Below are positions 1 through 11,250 of a stretch of 48,189 bases of DNA, piece by piece. The position numbers and the translations under genes are program-made. The stretch comes from Helicobacter pylori (GTDB lineage: Bacteria > Campylobacterota > Campylobacteria > Campylobacterales > Helicobacteraceae), in the NCBI RefSeq assembly GCF_030062585.1, contig NZ_CP071935.1, positions 1,516,203 through 1,564,391 of the forward strand, written 5' to 3'. The notes beneath the pieces were generated by a model. That model worked only from the letters and a program-made list of their open reading frames with translations. It was not told the DNA's origin and did no database searches. Numbering within the stretch: position 1 is the first letter of the stretch; each line of letters starts with the position of its first letter.

Positions 1-203
1 ATCTAAAAATACGCTCTAAAGCTCAAGCTAAAATGCTTGAAATGAGGAGTTTAAAACCAGACTCACAAGCCCACCTTTTAACCTCTCAAAGCCTTTTGTT
101 CATTCAAAAAATATTTGCTGATGTCAGTAAAGAAATAGAAGCAGCTGCTAATACTGAAAAGAAAGCAGAAAAAGCGGGTTATGGTTATAGTAAAAGGATG
201 TAG
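1..203 (+). CDS. C-terminal end of an unrecognised protein (partial)
   Basis: An open frame enters from the left edge and ends at TAG 201-203, giving the last 66 residues of a larger protein. The visible part is charged and rich in Lys, Glu and Ala, with a probable helix containing SKEIEAAANTEKKAEKAG and a basic end (GYGYSKRM). No membrane segment or catalytic motif is seen. By position it would be the H. pylori gene called HP1187 in strain 26695, whose function I do not know. Codon use looks like its neighbours. The start lies outside the window. Confidence 0.7.
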   Translation, partial: LKIRSKAQAKMLEMRSLKPDSQAHLLTSQSLLFIQKIFADVSKEIEAAANTEKKAEKAGYGYSKRM

Positions 204-428
204 GCATAAGAAAACACCATAAAATCGTTTTTAGCTTATTTATGGTATTTTAAAGACTCTATATTACCCAATTAGAACAGAGCCTTTTTTAAACTTCTTA
301 GTAGGGATCCCAATCGTTTTTAGTGTTTGAGCGTTTCACAAAATACAAGCGGTTGCAATTTTTGGCGTTGTTTTATTATGAAGAATGATTTTTATACCTC
401 TCTCTTTATAAAAGAGAGAGTTTCCATT
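204..428. other. Intergenic region between convergent gene ends
   Basis: No gene is seen. Positions 272-290 hold an ACAGAGCC motif followed by six T, similar to motifs near 17003 and 46976. The right end holds the perfect hairpin listed separately. A short imperfect inverted repeat (ACCATA/TATGGT, about 215-245) may end the upstream gene. Confidence 0.4.
398..420 (-). terminator. Perfect hairpin after the carbonic anhydrase gene
   Basis: CTCTCTCTTT (398-407) and AAAGAGAGAG (411-420) form a 10-bp stem with a 3-nt loop, 8 nt past the carbonic anhydrase stop codon. On the minus strand the following bases are only moderately T-rich, so it may be a weak terminator or a 3'-end stabilising stem. 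Confidence 0.5.
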
Positions 429-1184
<756 letters not shown>

Positions 1185-1400
1185 TTATTTTAAAATTCTA
1201 AAATTATTAAAAAGGCAACGGCTTAATTTTAGCGCTTAATCAACAATGACCGCAGTTACAAAAAACAGATTGGTTAAAAGTTGGAAATGATTTTAAATTC
1301 TGTTTTATATGGTAACAACTCCATTAAATTAATGCGCCTATGGAGCGGGAATATTTGTTTCAATCAGCCCCCAATTTACAAGCGGTTAAAATTTTTGTCT

Positions 1401-1406
1401 TATACT
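1401..1406 (+). promoter_or_regulatory. -10 box of the MFS gene at 1450
   Basis: TATACT at 1401-1406 predicts a start near 1413 and a leader of about 37 nt. No convincing -35 box is seen, as is usual in this species. Confidence 0.45.
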
Positions 1407-1449
1407 CCAAGTTTTCAAATGGAATAAAATTTAACCCCTTAAGATTTAA

Positions 1450-2625
1450 ATGATGATTACCAAACAATCGTATCAAAGATTCGCCTTAATGCGGGTTTTT
1501 GTGTTTTCGCTTTCGGCGTTTATTTTTAACACCACGGAGTTTGTCCCTGTCGCACTCTTATCAGACATTGCGAAAAGCTTTGAAATGGAGAGCGCAACAG
1601 TAGGGCTTATGATCACTGCTTATGCATGGGTGGTGTCTCTTGGCTCATTGCCTTTGATGCTGATTAGCGCTAAAATTGAAAGGAAACGCTTATTGCTTTT
1701 TCTTTTCGCCCTTTTTATTGCTAGCCACATCCTTTCAGCGTTAGCGTGGAATTTTTGGGTGTTACTCATTTCTCGTATGGGTATCGCTTTTGCCCACTCT
1801 ATTTTTTGGTCCATCACGGCTTCTTTAGTCATTCGTGTCGCGCCAAGAAATAAAAAACAACAGGCCTTAGGGCTGTTAGCGTTAGGGAGTTCGTTAGCGA
1901 TGATTCTAGGGTTGCCGCTTGGGAGGATCATTGGGCAAATCCTGGATTGGCGCTCTACTTTTGGCGTGATCGGGGGCGTTGCGACTCTTATAATGCTACT
2001 TATGTGGAAATTGCTCCCGCATTTACCCAGTAGAAACGCAGGCACGCTCGCAAGTGTCCCTATATTAATGAAACGCCCGCTTTTAATGGGGATTTATTTG
2101 CTTGTGATCATGGTCATCTCTGGGCATTTCACCACTTATAGCTATATTGAGCCTTTTATCATTCAAATCAGCCAATTTTCTCCTGACATTACGACGCTAA
2201 TGCTGTTTGTTTTTGGGTTAGCGGGCGTGGCGGGGAGTTTTTTATTCGGCCGTTTGTACGCGAAAAATTCAAGAAAATTTATCGCTTTTGCGATGATTTT
2301 AGTCATTTGCCCGCAACTCTTGCTTTTTGTGTTTAAAAACTTAGAGTGGGTGGTTTTCTTGCAAATTTTCTTATGGGGAATAGGGATCACTTCACTCACT
2401 ATTGCGTTGCAAATGAGGGTGTTACAGCTCGCACCAGATGCTACGGATGTCGCGAGCGCGATTTTTTCGGGGAGCTATAATGTGGGGATTGGATCAGGTG
2501 CGTTGTTTGGCAGTATTGTGATCCACCAATTAGGGCTAGAATATATTGGCTTTGTGGGTGGGGCTTTGGGGTTATTGGCGCTGTTTTGGCTTAGATTCAT
2601 TACGATAAAGTTTAAAAAAACATAA
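1450..2625 (+). CDS. MFS efflux transporter, sugar/drug exporter type
   Basis: A 12-helix major facilitator protein of 391 residues. The first helix carries FNTTEFVPVALLSDIA, the signature of the SotB/YdhP/AraJ branch of the DHA1 family, which exports sugars or small drugs in exchange for protons. A loop after helix 2 has the basic run KIERKR in the place of MFS motif A. It corresponds to HP1185, annotated as a sugar efflux transporter; the substrate is not established. Two ATGs (1450 and 1453) are possible, and the Shine-Dalgarno match is poor. It is followed by a MATE pump and a CPA2 antiporter on the same strand, with a separate promoter at 2739. Confidence 0.85.
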   Translation: MMITKQSYQRFALMRVFVFSLSAFIFNTTEFVPVALLSDIAKSFEMESATVGLMITAYAWVVSLGSLPLMLISAKIERKRLLLFLFALFIASHILSALAWNFWVLLISRMGIAFAHSIFWSITASLVIRVAPRNKKQQALGLLALGSSLAMILGLPLGRIIGQILDWRSTFGVIGGVATLIMLLMWKLLPHLPSRNAGTLASVPILMKRPLLMGIYLLVIMVISGHFTTYSYIEPFIIQISQFSPDITTLMLFVFGLAGVAGSFLFGRLYAKNSRKFIAFAMILVICPQLLLFVFKNLEWVVFLQIFLWGIGITSLTIALQMRVLQLAPDATDVASAIFSGSYNVGIGSGALFGSIVIHQLGLEYIGFVGGALGLLALFWLRFITIKFKKT

Positions 2626-2738
2626 AGAGCGTTAAAAGGATTAACCCAATAAAGGAAATCCTTTTCGCTCTAAAAACCATTTTTTAATGATACCGCTTAA
2701 TAACCGCACTAACGGATAGATTGCCTCTCTTTTTATGT

Positions 2739-2744
2739 TAAAAT
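2739..2744 (+). promoter_or_regulatory. -10 box of the MATE pump gene
   Basis: TAAAAT at 2739-2744 within TATGTTAAAAT, predicting a start near 2751 and a leader of about 34 nt. Confidence 0.4.
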
Positions 2745-2784
2745 AGAAAAATTTGTCATAAATTTTAAGCGGTGTGTGGTTTAA

Positions 2785-4164
2785 ATGCTCAAAAAAAAGA
2801 TTGATTTGCATAAAGATTCGATAAGGAAGCTCTTTTTTTATTATTTTATCCCTTTAGCTTTTTCTATGATTTCACTTTCTACTTACTCTATGATAGATGG
2901 CATGTTTGTGGGCAAGAAACTGGGTAAAGAAGCGATCGCTGCGGTCAATATCGCATGGCCTATTTTTCCAGGACTCATTGCGTATGAATTGCTTTTTGGT
3001 TTTGGGGCAGCGAGTATTGTGGGGTATTTTTTGGGTCAAAATAAAACCCATAGGGCTAGGCTTGTGTTTAGCAGCGTGTTTTATTTTGTCGCTCTAAGCG
3101 CCTTTATTTTGAGCATGGCACTACTACCTTTTAGCGAAAATATCGCGCGTTTTTTTGGGAGCAATGACGCTTTATTGAGCATGTCTAAACGCTATATTGA
3201 AATCATTTTAATGGGCTCTGTTTTTATGGTTTTGCACCCTTTAGCAGATGTTTTTGTGGTGAATGACAAACGCCCCATTTTAGCGATGGTAGCGATGTTG
3301 ATTGGCTCGTTAGCGAATATCTTTTTCAATTACTTGTTTATTTTTGTTTTGGAAGTGGGGGTTCAAGGCAGCGCAATAGCCACCGTGATAGGGCATGCGA
3401 TAGGGGTTTTAGTCTTAATGCAGCATTTTTGGCGCAAAAAAGGGCAATTGTATTTCATCAAACGATTTTCCTTGTCTTCAGTCATTTCTTCAGCTAAAAG
3501 CGGCGTGCCTCAAAGCACGGCAGAATTTAGCGCTTCTATTATGATTTTATTGTTTAATACCGCTATCATGCACACGGCTGGGGAAAGGTTTGTGAGCATG
3601 TATGGGATCGTTATGTATAATGCGATTATCTTTTTTACGACTTTATTTGCGATTTCTCAAGGCATCCAACCGATTGCGAGTTTTAGCTATGGGGCTAGAA
3701 ATTTAGAACGCGTGCGAGCCGTGTTTGTTTTTGGTTTGAAAGCGGCGTTTTGTATAGGGATTTTCTTCTATGGTGCTTATTATTTCCTAGATGAATTTTT
3801 AATCAAGCTTTATTTGCAGCCAAGCGAACAAGACCCCCTTTTTATGCAAGAGACTAAAAGAGCGATGAATATTTACTACGTTGGCTATGTTTTTTTAGGC
3901 ATGAATTTGTTGTGCGCGGTGTTTTTCCAATCTATTCAGTGCACTAAAAGTTCGTTTATCATCACTCTTTCGCACACGCTGGGGTTTATGGTTATTTTAT
4001 TGCCGATTTTAAGTCATTTCTATGGGATTAATGGCATTTGGGTAACTTACCCTATCGTGCAATTTTTAGCGTTTTTGGTAGCGTTAGGGGTAACTTATTA
4101 CGAAATCAAAAAAGGGGTTTTCACCACTTATAAAGAGCAAAATCTCGTTATTTTGAAAACTTAA
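2785..4164 (+). CDS. MATE-family multidrug efflux transporter
   Basis: A 459-residue, 12-helix protein of the multidrug and toxin extrusion family, which exports cationic compounds using Na+ or H+ gradients. The family start is clear: YSMIDGMFVGKKLG at about residues 32-45 followed by AIAAVNIAWP. The second half repeats the fold (PQSTAEFSASIMILLFN). It matches HP1184, reported to contribute to efflux in H. pylori. No Shine-Dalgarno sequence is obvious at the ATG. The next gene starts 25 nt after its stop, so the two may be cotranscribed. Confidence 0.9.
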   Translation: MLKKKIDLHKDSIRKLFFYYFIPLAFSMISLSTYSMIDGMFVGKKLGKEAIAAVNIAWPIFPGLIAYELLFGFGAASIVGYFLGQNKTHRARLVFSSVFYFVALSAFILSMALLPFSENIARFFGSNDALLSMSKRYIEIILMGSVFMVLHPLADVFVVNDKRPILAMVAMLIGSLANIFFNYLFIFVLEVGVQGSAIATVIGHAIGVLVLMQHFWRKKGQLYFIKRFSLSSVISSAKSGVPQSTAEFSASIMILLFNTAIMHTAGERFVSMYGIVMYNAIIFFTTLFAISQGIQPIASFSYGARNLERVRAVFVFGLKAAFCIGIFFYGAYYFLDEFLIKLYLQPSEQDPLFMQETKRAMNIYYVGYVFLGMNLLCAVFFQSIQCTKSSFIITLSHTLGFMVILLPILSHFYGINGIWVTYPIVQFLAFLVALGVTYYEIKKGVFTTYKEQNLVILKT

Positions 4165-4189
4165 CCAATAAATAAGGTAAAATTAAGAC

Positions 4190-5341
4190 ATGCATGCAGA
4201 ATTTTTCACTTTCGCGCTCATCATGCTTTTAATTGTGATGGCCCCCTATATGTCTAGAATCTCTCGTTTGCCTATCACGGTCGTGGAGATTTTATTTGGG
4301 TCTGTTGGGGCGTATGTGGGTTTTATTGAGCCAACTAAAGGCTTTGAAATCATGTCTGAAATTGGCTTTTTGTTTTTAATGTTTTTATGCGGTTTGGAAG
4401 TAGAAATTTATTTGTTTAAAAAATTAGGGGTTTCTCTTTTAAAACGCATTTTTGCTTATCTGTTGATTTTATACACGCTTTCATTCATTCTTACTTTTAG
4501 CCTTAATTTAGAGCCTATTTTCATGGTGATTTTCCCTATTATTAGTTTGGGCATGATCATGACTTTAGTCAAAGATTATCGTAAAGAGATTTTGTGGCTT
4601 GATTTGGTTTTGAAAGTGGGCGTTATTGGGGAATTGTTAAGCATTTTTGGTTTGGTGGTCGTGGATGGGGTGTATTCGCATGGTTTGGGCATGGATTTGA
4701 TTAAAGATTTAGGCATTCTCATTGTTTTTTTAATTTTAATTATCGTGGCGTTTCAAATCTTTAAGACTTTGTTTTGGTGGTTCCCGCATTTAAAGCTTTT
4801 TGTGATGCCTAAAAGCAGTCAGTTTAACCAAGATGTGCGTTTTTCGCTCATGCTCTTTTTTTCCTTGGTTGCGATCGTGGTGTGGCTCAAAATAGAAATG
4901 GTTTTAGGGGCGTTTTTGGCGGGGTTAGTTGTTTCTACTTTTTTCCCTCACAAATCAGAATTGATCCACAAGCTCAATGATGTGGGGTTTGGGTTTTTTG
5001 TGCCTTTGTTTTTCATCCATGTAGGCTCTACTTTAGACTTAAAATTAGTGTTTTTAAACCCGCATTTGATCCTCCAAGGGATACTGATTGTCATAGCGAT
5101 GTTGAGTTTGCACTTGATCACTTCAACCTTATTGTGGCGCAAATACTTTAAAGAAGCTAAGCATTTATTTTCATTCGCCTTAGGGGCTTCTATGCCTTTA
5201 ACTTTTTTAGTAACCACCGCAGCAGTGGGTTTAAAAGCGCAAGCGATCTCACAAAACACCTATTACGCATTACTCATGGCGGCTATTTTTGAAGGGGTGT
5301 TATTCACCATTGCGATTAAAATGCTCAACAAAAAAGCTTAA
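4190..5341 (+). CDS. CPA2-family cation/proton antiporter (KefB/NapA-like)
   Basis: A 383-residue membrane protein with about 12 helices, related to the membrane domain of KefB and other monovalent cation:proton antiporters. It has the family start PITVVEILFGSVGAYVGF and a later MVLGAFLAGLVVS helix. No TrkA-N nucleotide-binding domain follows, so it is a short, pore-only version. It corresponds to HP1183, once annotated napA. The sequence does not decide between Na+ and K+. A TAAAAT box lies exactly 6 nt before the ATG, so a leaderless transcript is possible in addition to read-through from the MATE gene. It ends 4 nt from ttcA, tail to tail. Confidence 0.85.
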   Translation: MHAEFFTFALIMLLIVMAPYMSRISRLPITVVEILFGSVGAYVGFIEPTKGFEIMSEIGFLFLMFLCGLEVEIYLFKKLGVSLLKRIFAYLLILYTLSFILTFSLNLEPIFMVIFPIISLGMIMTLVKDYRKEILWLDLVLKVGVIGELLSIFGLVVVDGVYSHGLGMDLIKDLGILIVFLILIIVAFQIFKTLFWWFPHLKLFVMPKSSQFNQDVRFSLMLFFSLVAIVVWLKIEMVLGAFLAGLVVSTFFPHKSELIHKLNDVGFGFFVPLFFIHVGSTLDLKLVFLNPHLILQGILIVIAMLSLHLITSTLLWRKYFKEAKHLFSFALGASMPLTFLVTTAAVGLKAQAISQNTYYALLMAAIFEGVLFTIAIKMLNKKA

Positions 5342-5345
5342 AGCT

Positions 5346-6107
5346 TTAAGCGTCTAAATACTTAGCGTCGCTAAAGCTGTTCGCTTGGACATTATTAAAC
5401 GCATTCTCTAAGCTATCAAAGAAACGAGGGTGCAAGTTTTGCATTTCTTTTAAGAAATTTTTAGTGGCTAATCGCGCGATAGGGGGTTTATCGGAAGTGG
5501 GCTGTTTGGCTGGGCAATTGCAATCAGGGGCGACGGGGATATTTTGAGAAGTGACAAAATGAATGCTGCTGGCTTCTCGAACCTTAATCAAAGGGCGGAT
5601 CACCAACAAGCCGTTTTCAGCCCTATAAATGGGGGGCATGCTCCTCAAACTCCCGTTATAAGTGAAATTCATAAAAAAGCTCTCCACCGCATCGTCTAAA
5701 TGGTGTGCGATAGCGACTTTATTATAGCCTTCCTCTAAAGCCTTAGAATACAAAGTCCCTCGCCTCAAACGAGAGCAAAACGAACAAAACGAGCTTTTTT
5801 CACGGCGTTTTTCGTTGATCGTGGCAGCGATTTGGGTGTAAATGATCTCATGCTCAATGCCTTGTTCTTCGCACAAATCGCTCAACCATTTTAAATTTTC
5901 ACCCAAACCATAATGCACGGTAACCGCTTTAAAATCAAATTTGAAAGGGGCATGTTTTTGCATCCTGGCTAAGATGCAAGCGAGCATGATAGAATCCTTG
6001 CCCCCACTCAACCCTAACAAGATTTTATCGCCTTCTTCTATGAGTTTGTAAGTGGCGTTTGTCTTGCCTACAATGTGTAAGACTTTTTTGGAAATTTCAT
6101 AGGCCAT
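5346..6107 (-). CDS. ttcA: tRNA 2-thiocytidine biosynthesis protein TtcA
   Basis: Thiolates cytidine 32 of certain tRNAs using ATP and an iron-sulfur cluster. The PP-loop SGGKDS is at residues 34-39. The cluster cysteines fit C108 and C111 (FCSFC) plus one of C196/C198 (PDCNCPA). The spacing and the 253-residue length suit the TtcA family rather than TilS. AAGGATCA lies 7 nt before the ATG. The start is 15 nt after the stop of the MFS gene, so the two are probably cotranscribed. Confidence 0.9.
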   Translation of the reverse strand: MAYEISKKVLHIVGKTNATYKLIEEGDKILLGLSGGKDSIMLACILARMQKHAPFKFDFKAVTVHYGLGENLKWLSDLCEEQGIEHEIIYTQIAATINEKRREKSSFCSFCSRLRRGTLYSKALEEGYNKVAIAHHLDDAVESFFMNFTYNGSLRSMPPIYRAENGLLVIRPLIKVREASSIHFVTSQNIPVAPDCNCPAKQPTSDKPPIARLATKNFLKEMQNLHPRFFDSLENAFNNVQANSFSDAKYLDA

Positions 6108-6122
6108 TTTTGATCCTTGATT

Positions 6123-7454
6123 TTATTTTCTAAACTTTCGCGATAAGCGAATGATTTCTTCTTCGCTAATGTGATCGGAATTATATTTCACAATAATGAT
6201 TTCTTCGCTAATATTGACATACCATTCAATGATTTTGTCCCCTAAAGTTTCAAATTGTTCCTCATTATAAGCGTCTAAGGGGAAATAGACATTTTTTTGC
6301 TTGGAAGGGTTATGGAGTAAAAAGAGTGATAGTCCCCAAATAAACCCTAAAGCTACAACGATTAAGCTTGTGTTAGAAACGCCTAAATGATGATAACTCA
6401 ACCCCCCGCTCACGCCCCCAACAAAGCTCCCTAAATAGCCAAAAGTAGTGAATTGCCCTAAAACTTTGCCTTTTTCGTTTGCTTTAGCGAATTTAGACGC
6501 TAAAGATTGCATGATAGGCTCTAAGGTAGCAAAACCAATGAAGAAAAACGCCACCCCAAGAATAAAGAGCCATAAATATTTTCCTAAAAAGCTAGAGTCG
6601 GCTAAAAACAAGCACAAATAACTCACAATAAACAACAATACACCAGAAAGCATCACCCCTTTAGGCTTGTTGTATTTTTCAGCCATAACGCTCGCTATTC
6701 CCATGCTTAAAACCCCCAATAAGGCTCCAGGCACATACACCAAGATCAAAAAGCTTTCATCTTTATGAAATTCATTCACTAAGGCTAAAGGGATTAATAC
6801 AAAAATAAGCGTCATGAACGCTTTTTCAAAAAAAGAGCTTAGATACAAAAGATACAAGGCTTTAGAGTTGGGTTGATAAGCCCTTATGTTTTTGATTTGG
6901 TAAGAAATTTTAGGGGCGTCTTTGACTTTTAAAAGCATCAACAAACTCAATAAGGTTAAGATCGCCGTGAGTAAAAAGAGCCATTTTGCCCCCCCAAAAA
7001 ACGCCACAACCCCAGGGCCTATGGCCATGCTTATAGTGAAGCTAATGAAAATAAACGCCCCCATGATCGCCATGGCTTTGGTGCGCTCTTCTTCTTTCAC
7101 TTCATCAGCCACCATCGCGCTAATAACCCCCCCTAAAGCCCCCATGCCTTGAATGAAGCGCCCGATAACGAGCGTAATAATATCATTCGCTATAAAGCAC
7201 ACTAACGATCCAACCAAAAACAACAACAAGCACACCATAACCACCACTTTACGGCCTATCTTATCGCTAAGAATGCCCATGGGGGTTTGAAAAATAATTT
7301 GCGTGAGATACGCCCCACCCACCGCTAAACCTATAAGCAAGGGACTGCTTGAATGGAAACTATCCGCATACAAACTAATGACCGGCAAAACAATAAAAAG
7401 CCCCAAAAACCGCAACGACGACACTAACGCTAATGGAAAAATTTTCTTAAACAT
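6123..7454 (-). CDS. MFS multidrug exporter with a C-terminal cytosolic tail
   Basis: A 443-residue major facilitator protein. Motif A is visible as GILSDKIGRK after helix 2, and motif C-like GAIM/MAIGPG in helix 5 suggests an exporter. About 12 helices end near residue 390. A hydrophilic tail of some 55 residues with no helix-rich membrane character follows (EEQFETLGDKIIEWYVN). It corresponds to HP1181, a putative efflux protein reported to affect drug susceptibility. The substrate cannot be read from sequence. No strong ribosome site precedes the ATG. It is the first gene of a likely two-gene unit with ttcA. Confidence 0.88.
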   Translation of the reverse strand: MFKKIFPLALVSSLRFLGLFIVLPVISLYADSFHSSSPLLIGLAVGGAYLTQIIFQTPMGILSDKIGRKVVVMVCLLLFLVGSLVCFIANDIITLVIGRFIQGMGALGGVISAMVADEVKEEERTKAMAIMGAFIFISFTISMAIGPGVVAFFGGAKWLFLLTAILTLLSLLMLLKVKDAPKISYQIKNIRAYQPNSKALYLLYLSSFFEKAFMTLIFVLIPLALVNEFHKDESFLILVYVPGALLGVLSMGIASVMAEKYNKPKGVMLSGVLLFIVSYLCLFLADSSFLGKYLWLFILGVAFFFIGFATLEPIMQSLASKFAKANEKGKVLGQFTTFGYLGSFVGGVSGGLSYHHLGVSNTSLIVVALGFIWGLSLFLLHNPSKQKNVYFPLDAYNEEQFETLGDKIIEWYVNISEEIIIVKYNSDHISEEEIIRLSRKFRK

Positions 7455-7562
7455 GCGTAGTATTTTACAAGAAAATCTCTAATTTCTATCATTAATTTAG
7501 GAAAGTAGGATTGATAATAAAAGTTTAATGTAATTTTAATGGATTTTTAAGAAAATTTTTTG

Positions 7563-7568
7563 TATAAT
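7563..7568 (+). promoter_or_regulatory. -10 box of the tRNA gene
   Basis: Perfect TATAAT at 7563-7568, preceded by TTTTTTG. It predicts a start near 7575, leaving a short 5' leader before the tRNA at 7588. Confidence 0.65.
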
Positions 7569-7587
7569 CTTATTCTTTTATTTTTTT

Positions 7588-7665
7588 GTCAAGGTAGCTC
7601 AGCTGGTTTAGAGCGCTGGTCTCATAAGCCGGAGGTCGGGGGTTCAAGTCCCCCTCTTGACACCA
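7588..7665 (+). tRNA. tRNA with CAT anticodon, probably elongator tRNA-Met
   Basis: The full cloverleaf can be drawn. The acceptor stem GTCAAGG pairs with TCTTGAC (last pair G-T). The D arm is AGCTCAGCTGGTTTAGAGC. The anticodon arm CTGGT-CTCATAA-GCCGG has CAT at 7623-7625. The T arm is GGGGG-TTCAAGT-CCCCC, and CCA is encoded at 7663-7665. The G1-C72 pair and the lack of three G-C pairs in the anticodon stem argue against the initiator tRNA. A lysidine-modified tRNA-Ile2 also has CAT in the gene, so that alternative is not fully excluded. Confidence 0.93.
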
Positions 7666-7723
7666 TGATTTGATTTAATCTTCATTTAATATCCGTTTAA
7701 TCTTTTTTTTAGCAAAACTAAAC

Positions 7724-7729
7724 TACAAT
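7724..7729 (+). promoter_or_regulatory. -10 box of the nupC-deoB-deoD operon
   Basis: TACAAT at 7724-7729 predicts a start near 7736, about 34 nt before the nupC ATG. Confidence 0.45.
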
Positions 7730-7769
7730 AACTCTGCATCTTTTAATTTCTTACATTAGGGATTTGACG

Positions 7770-9026
7770 ATGATTTTTAGCTCTCTTTTAAGTGTTGTAG
7801 GGATGGCGGTGCTTTTTCTTATTGCTTGGGTGTTTTCTGGCAATAAAAGGGCTATAAATTATCGCACGATTGTCAGCGCCTTTGTGATTCAGGTGGCTTT
7901 AGGGGCGTTGGCTTTATATGTGCCTTTGGGTAGGGAAATGCTGCAAGGTTTAGCTAGCGGCATACAAAGCGTGATCAGTTACGGCTATGAGGGGGTGCGT
8001 TTTTTATTTGGCAATCTCGCTCCAAACGATAAGGGTGATCAAGGGATAGGGGGGTTTGTCTTTGCGATCAATGTTTTAGCGATCATTATCTTTTTTGCTA
8101 GCTTGATTTCACTTCTATATTATTTAAAAATCATGCCTTTATTTATCAATCTCATCGGTGGGGCGTTGCAAAAATGCTTAGGCACTTCTAAAGCAGAAAG
8201 CATGAGCGCAGCGGCTAATATTTTTGTAGCGCACACAGAAGCGCCCTTAGTCATTAAACCTTATTTGAAAAGCATGAGCGATTCAGAGATTTTTGCGGTC
8301 ATGTGCGTGGGCATGGCTAGCGTTGCGGGGCCTGTGTTAGCCGGGTATGCGAGCATGGGCATTCCTTTGCCTTATTTAATCGCCGCATCGTTTATGTCCG
8401 CTCCTGGGGGGTTGTTGTTCGCTAAAATCATTTACCCGCAAAACGAAACCATTTCTAGCCATGCAGATGTTTCTGCAGAAGAGCATGTCAACATTATAGA
8501 AGCTATCGCTAATGGGGCAAGCACAGGGCTTCATTTAGCCTTGCATGTGGGGGCGATGCTTTTAGCCTTTGTGGGGATGCTCGCGCTCATTAACGGGCTT
8601 TTAGGGGTTGTAGGGGGATTTTTAGGCATGGAGCATTTGTCTTTAGGGGTGGTTTTAGGCACGCTTTTAAAACCTTTGGCCTTTATGTTAGGCATTCCTT
8701 GGAGCCAAGCCGGGATTGCCGGGGAAATCATAGGCATTAAAATCGCGCTCAATGAATTTGTGGGCTATATGCAATTATTGCCTTATTTGGGCGATAACCC
8801 TCCTTTAATCTTGAGCGAGAAAACCAAAGCGATCATCACTTTTGCGTTGTGCGGGTTCGCTAACTTAAGTTCAGTCGCCATGCTCATTGGGGGGCTTGGC
8901 AGTTTAGTGCCTAAAAAGAAAGATTTCATTGCCAGGCTTGCTTTAAAAGCGGTGCTTGTAGGCACGCTTTCTAATTTCATGAGCGCGACTATCGCTGGGT
9001 TATTCATAGGGCTAAACGCTCAGTAA
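7770..9026 (+). CDS. nupC: Concentrative nucleoside transporter NupC
   Basis: Imports nucleosides with protons or sodium across the inner membrane. The 418-residue protein has the CNT-family core: NVLAIIIFFASL, then LGTSKAESMSAAANIFVAHTEAPLVIKP at about residues 141-165, and GFANLSSVAMLIGG near the end. I start at ATG 7770 because AGGGA sits 7 nt before it. A TTG at 7764 would add two residues but is only 1 nt from that site. It heads an operon with deoB (11-nt gap) and deoD. The operon logic is uptake, phosphorolysis and pentose recovery; H. pylori depends on purine salvage. Confidence 0.93.
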   Translation: MIFSSLLSVVGMAVLFLIAWVFSGNKRAINYRTIVSAFVIQVALGALALYVPLGREMLQGLASGIQSVISYGYEGVRFLFGNLAPNDKGDQGIGGFVFAINVLAIIIFFASLISLLYYLKIMPLFINLIGGALQKCLGTSKAESMSAAANIFVAHTEAPLVIKPYLKSMSDSEIFAVMCVGMASVAGPVLAGYASMGIPLPYLIAASFMSAPGGLLFAKIIYPQNETISSHADVSAEEHVNIIEAIANGASTGLHLALHVGAMLLAFVGMLALINGLLGVVGGFLGMEHLSLGVVLGTLLKPLAFMLGIPWSQAGIAGEIIGIKIALNEFVGYMQLLPYLGDNPPLILSEKTKAIITFALCGFANLSSVAMLIGGLGSLVPKKKDFIARLALKAVLVGTLSNFMSATIAGLFIGLNAQ

Positions 9027-9037
9027 AAGGACAAAAC

Positions 9038-10977
<1,940 letters not shown>

Positions 10978-11023
10978 CCTTTTTTGTTGCCCCCATAAGT
11001 TAAGGATAAACTTTTAAGGAAAA

Positions 11024-11049
11024 CCCTTAAAGCTAAAAAGCCTTAAGGG
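11024..11049 (-). terminator. 3'-end hairpin of the copy A toxin mRNA
   Basis: CCCTTAA...TTAAGGG with an inner GCT/AGC stem. On the minus strand it is followed by a T-rich stretch (TTTTCC). It lies about 50 nt beyond the AapA stop codon. Confidence 0.55.
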
Positions 11050-11100
11050 AACTTTGGAAAAACTAAAGCTATCGTTTTACAGAAACTTCGTTTTACAAAA

Positions 11101-11193
11101 CTATCGCTTCAATAAAACAACAACTTTACACCCCAAAAATGAAATTTCAAGGTATAATGTTTTCCAAGAGTTTTTACCATTTTCTGTTTTCAT
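11101..11193 (-). CDS. AapA-type small membrane toxin, copy A
   Basis: A 30-codon ORF (ATG 11191-11193, stop TAG 11101-11103). The peptide starts [10 protein letters not shown] and ends [10 protein letters not shown], with a hydrophobic, amphipathic middle ([10 protein letters not shown]). This is the pattern of the H. pylori AapA toxins, which are about 30 residues long, insert in the inner membrane and are silenced by antisense IsoA RNA. From residue 6 on it is identical to copy B; the first five residues differ (MKTEN against MATKH). GGGAGTTTGCC before the ATG provides a ribosome site. Which numbered aapA locus this is cannot be said from sequence alone. Confidence 0.85.
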   Translation of the reverse strand: MKTENGKNSWKTLYLEISFLGCKVVVLLKR

Positions 11194-11250
11194 GGCAAAC
11201 TCCCATTAAAAATTATCCCCATAATTGCACTTATGGGGGCGTTTATTTTA
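11165..11250 (+). ncRNA. IsoA-type antisense RNA, copy A
   Basis: A perfect TATAAT at 11153-11158 on the plus strand predicts a start near 11165, inside the toxin ORF. The RNA would cover the toxin start codon and its ribosome site. It ends at the hairpin CCCCATAA (11217-11224) / TTATGGGG (11231-11238), which is followed by GCGTTTATTTT. The expected size of about 85 nt agrees with the known length of IsoA RNAs (about 80 nt). The 5' end is inferred from the -10 box. Confidence 0.8.

Noticed and set aside
5346..6107. TilS (tRNA-Ile lysidine synthetase)
   Set aside because: The CxxC pair and overall motif spacing after the PP-loop are those of TtcA.
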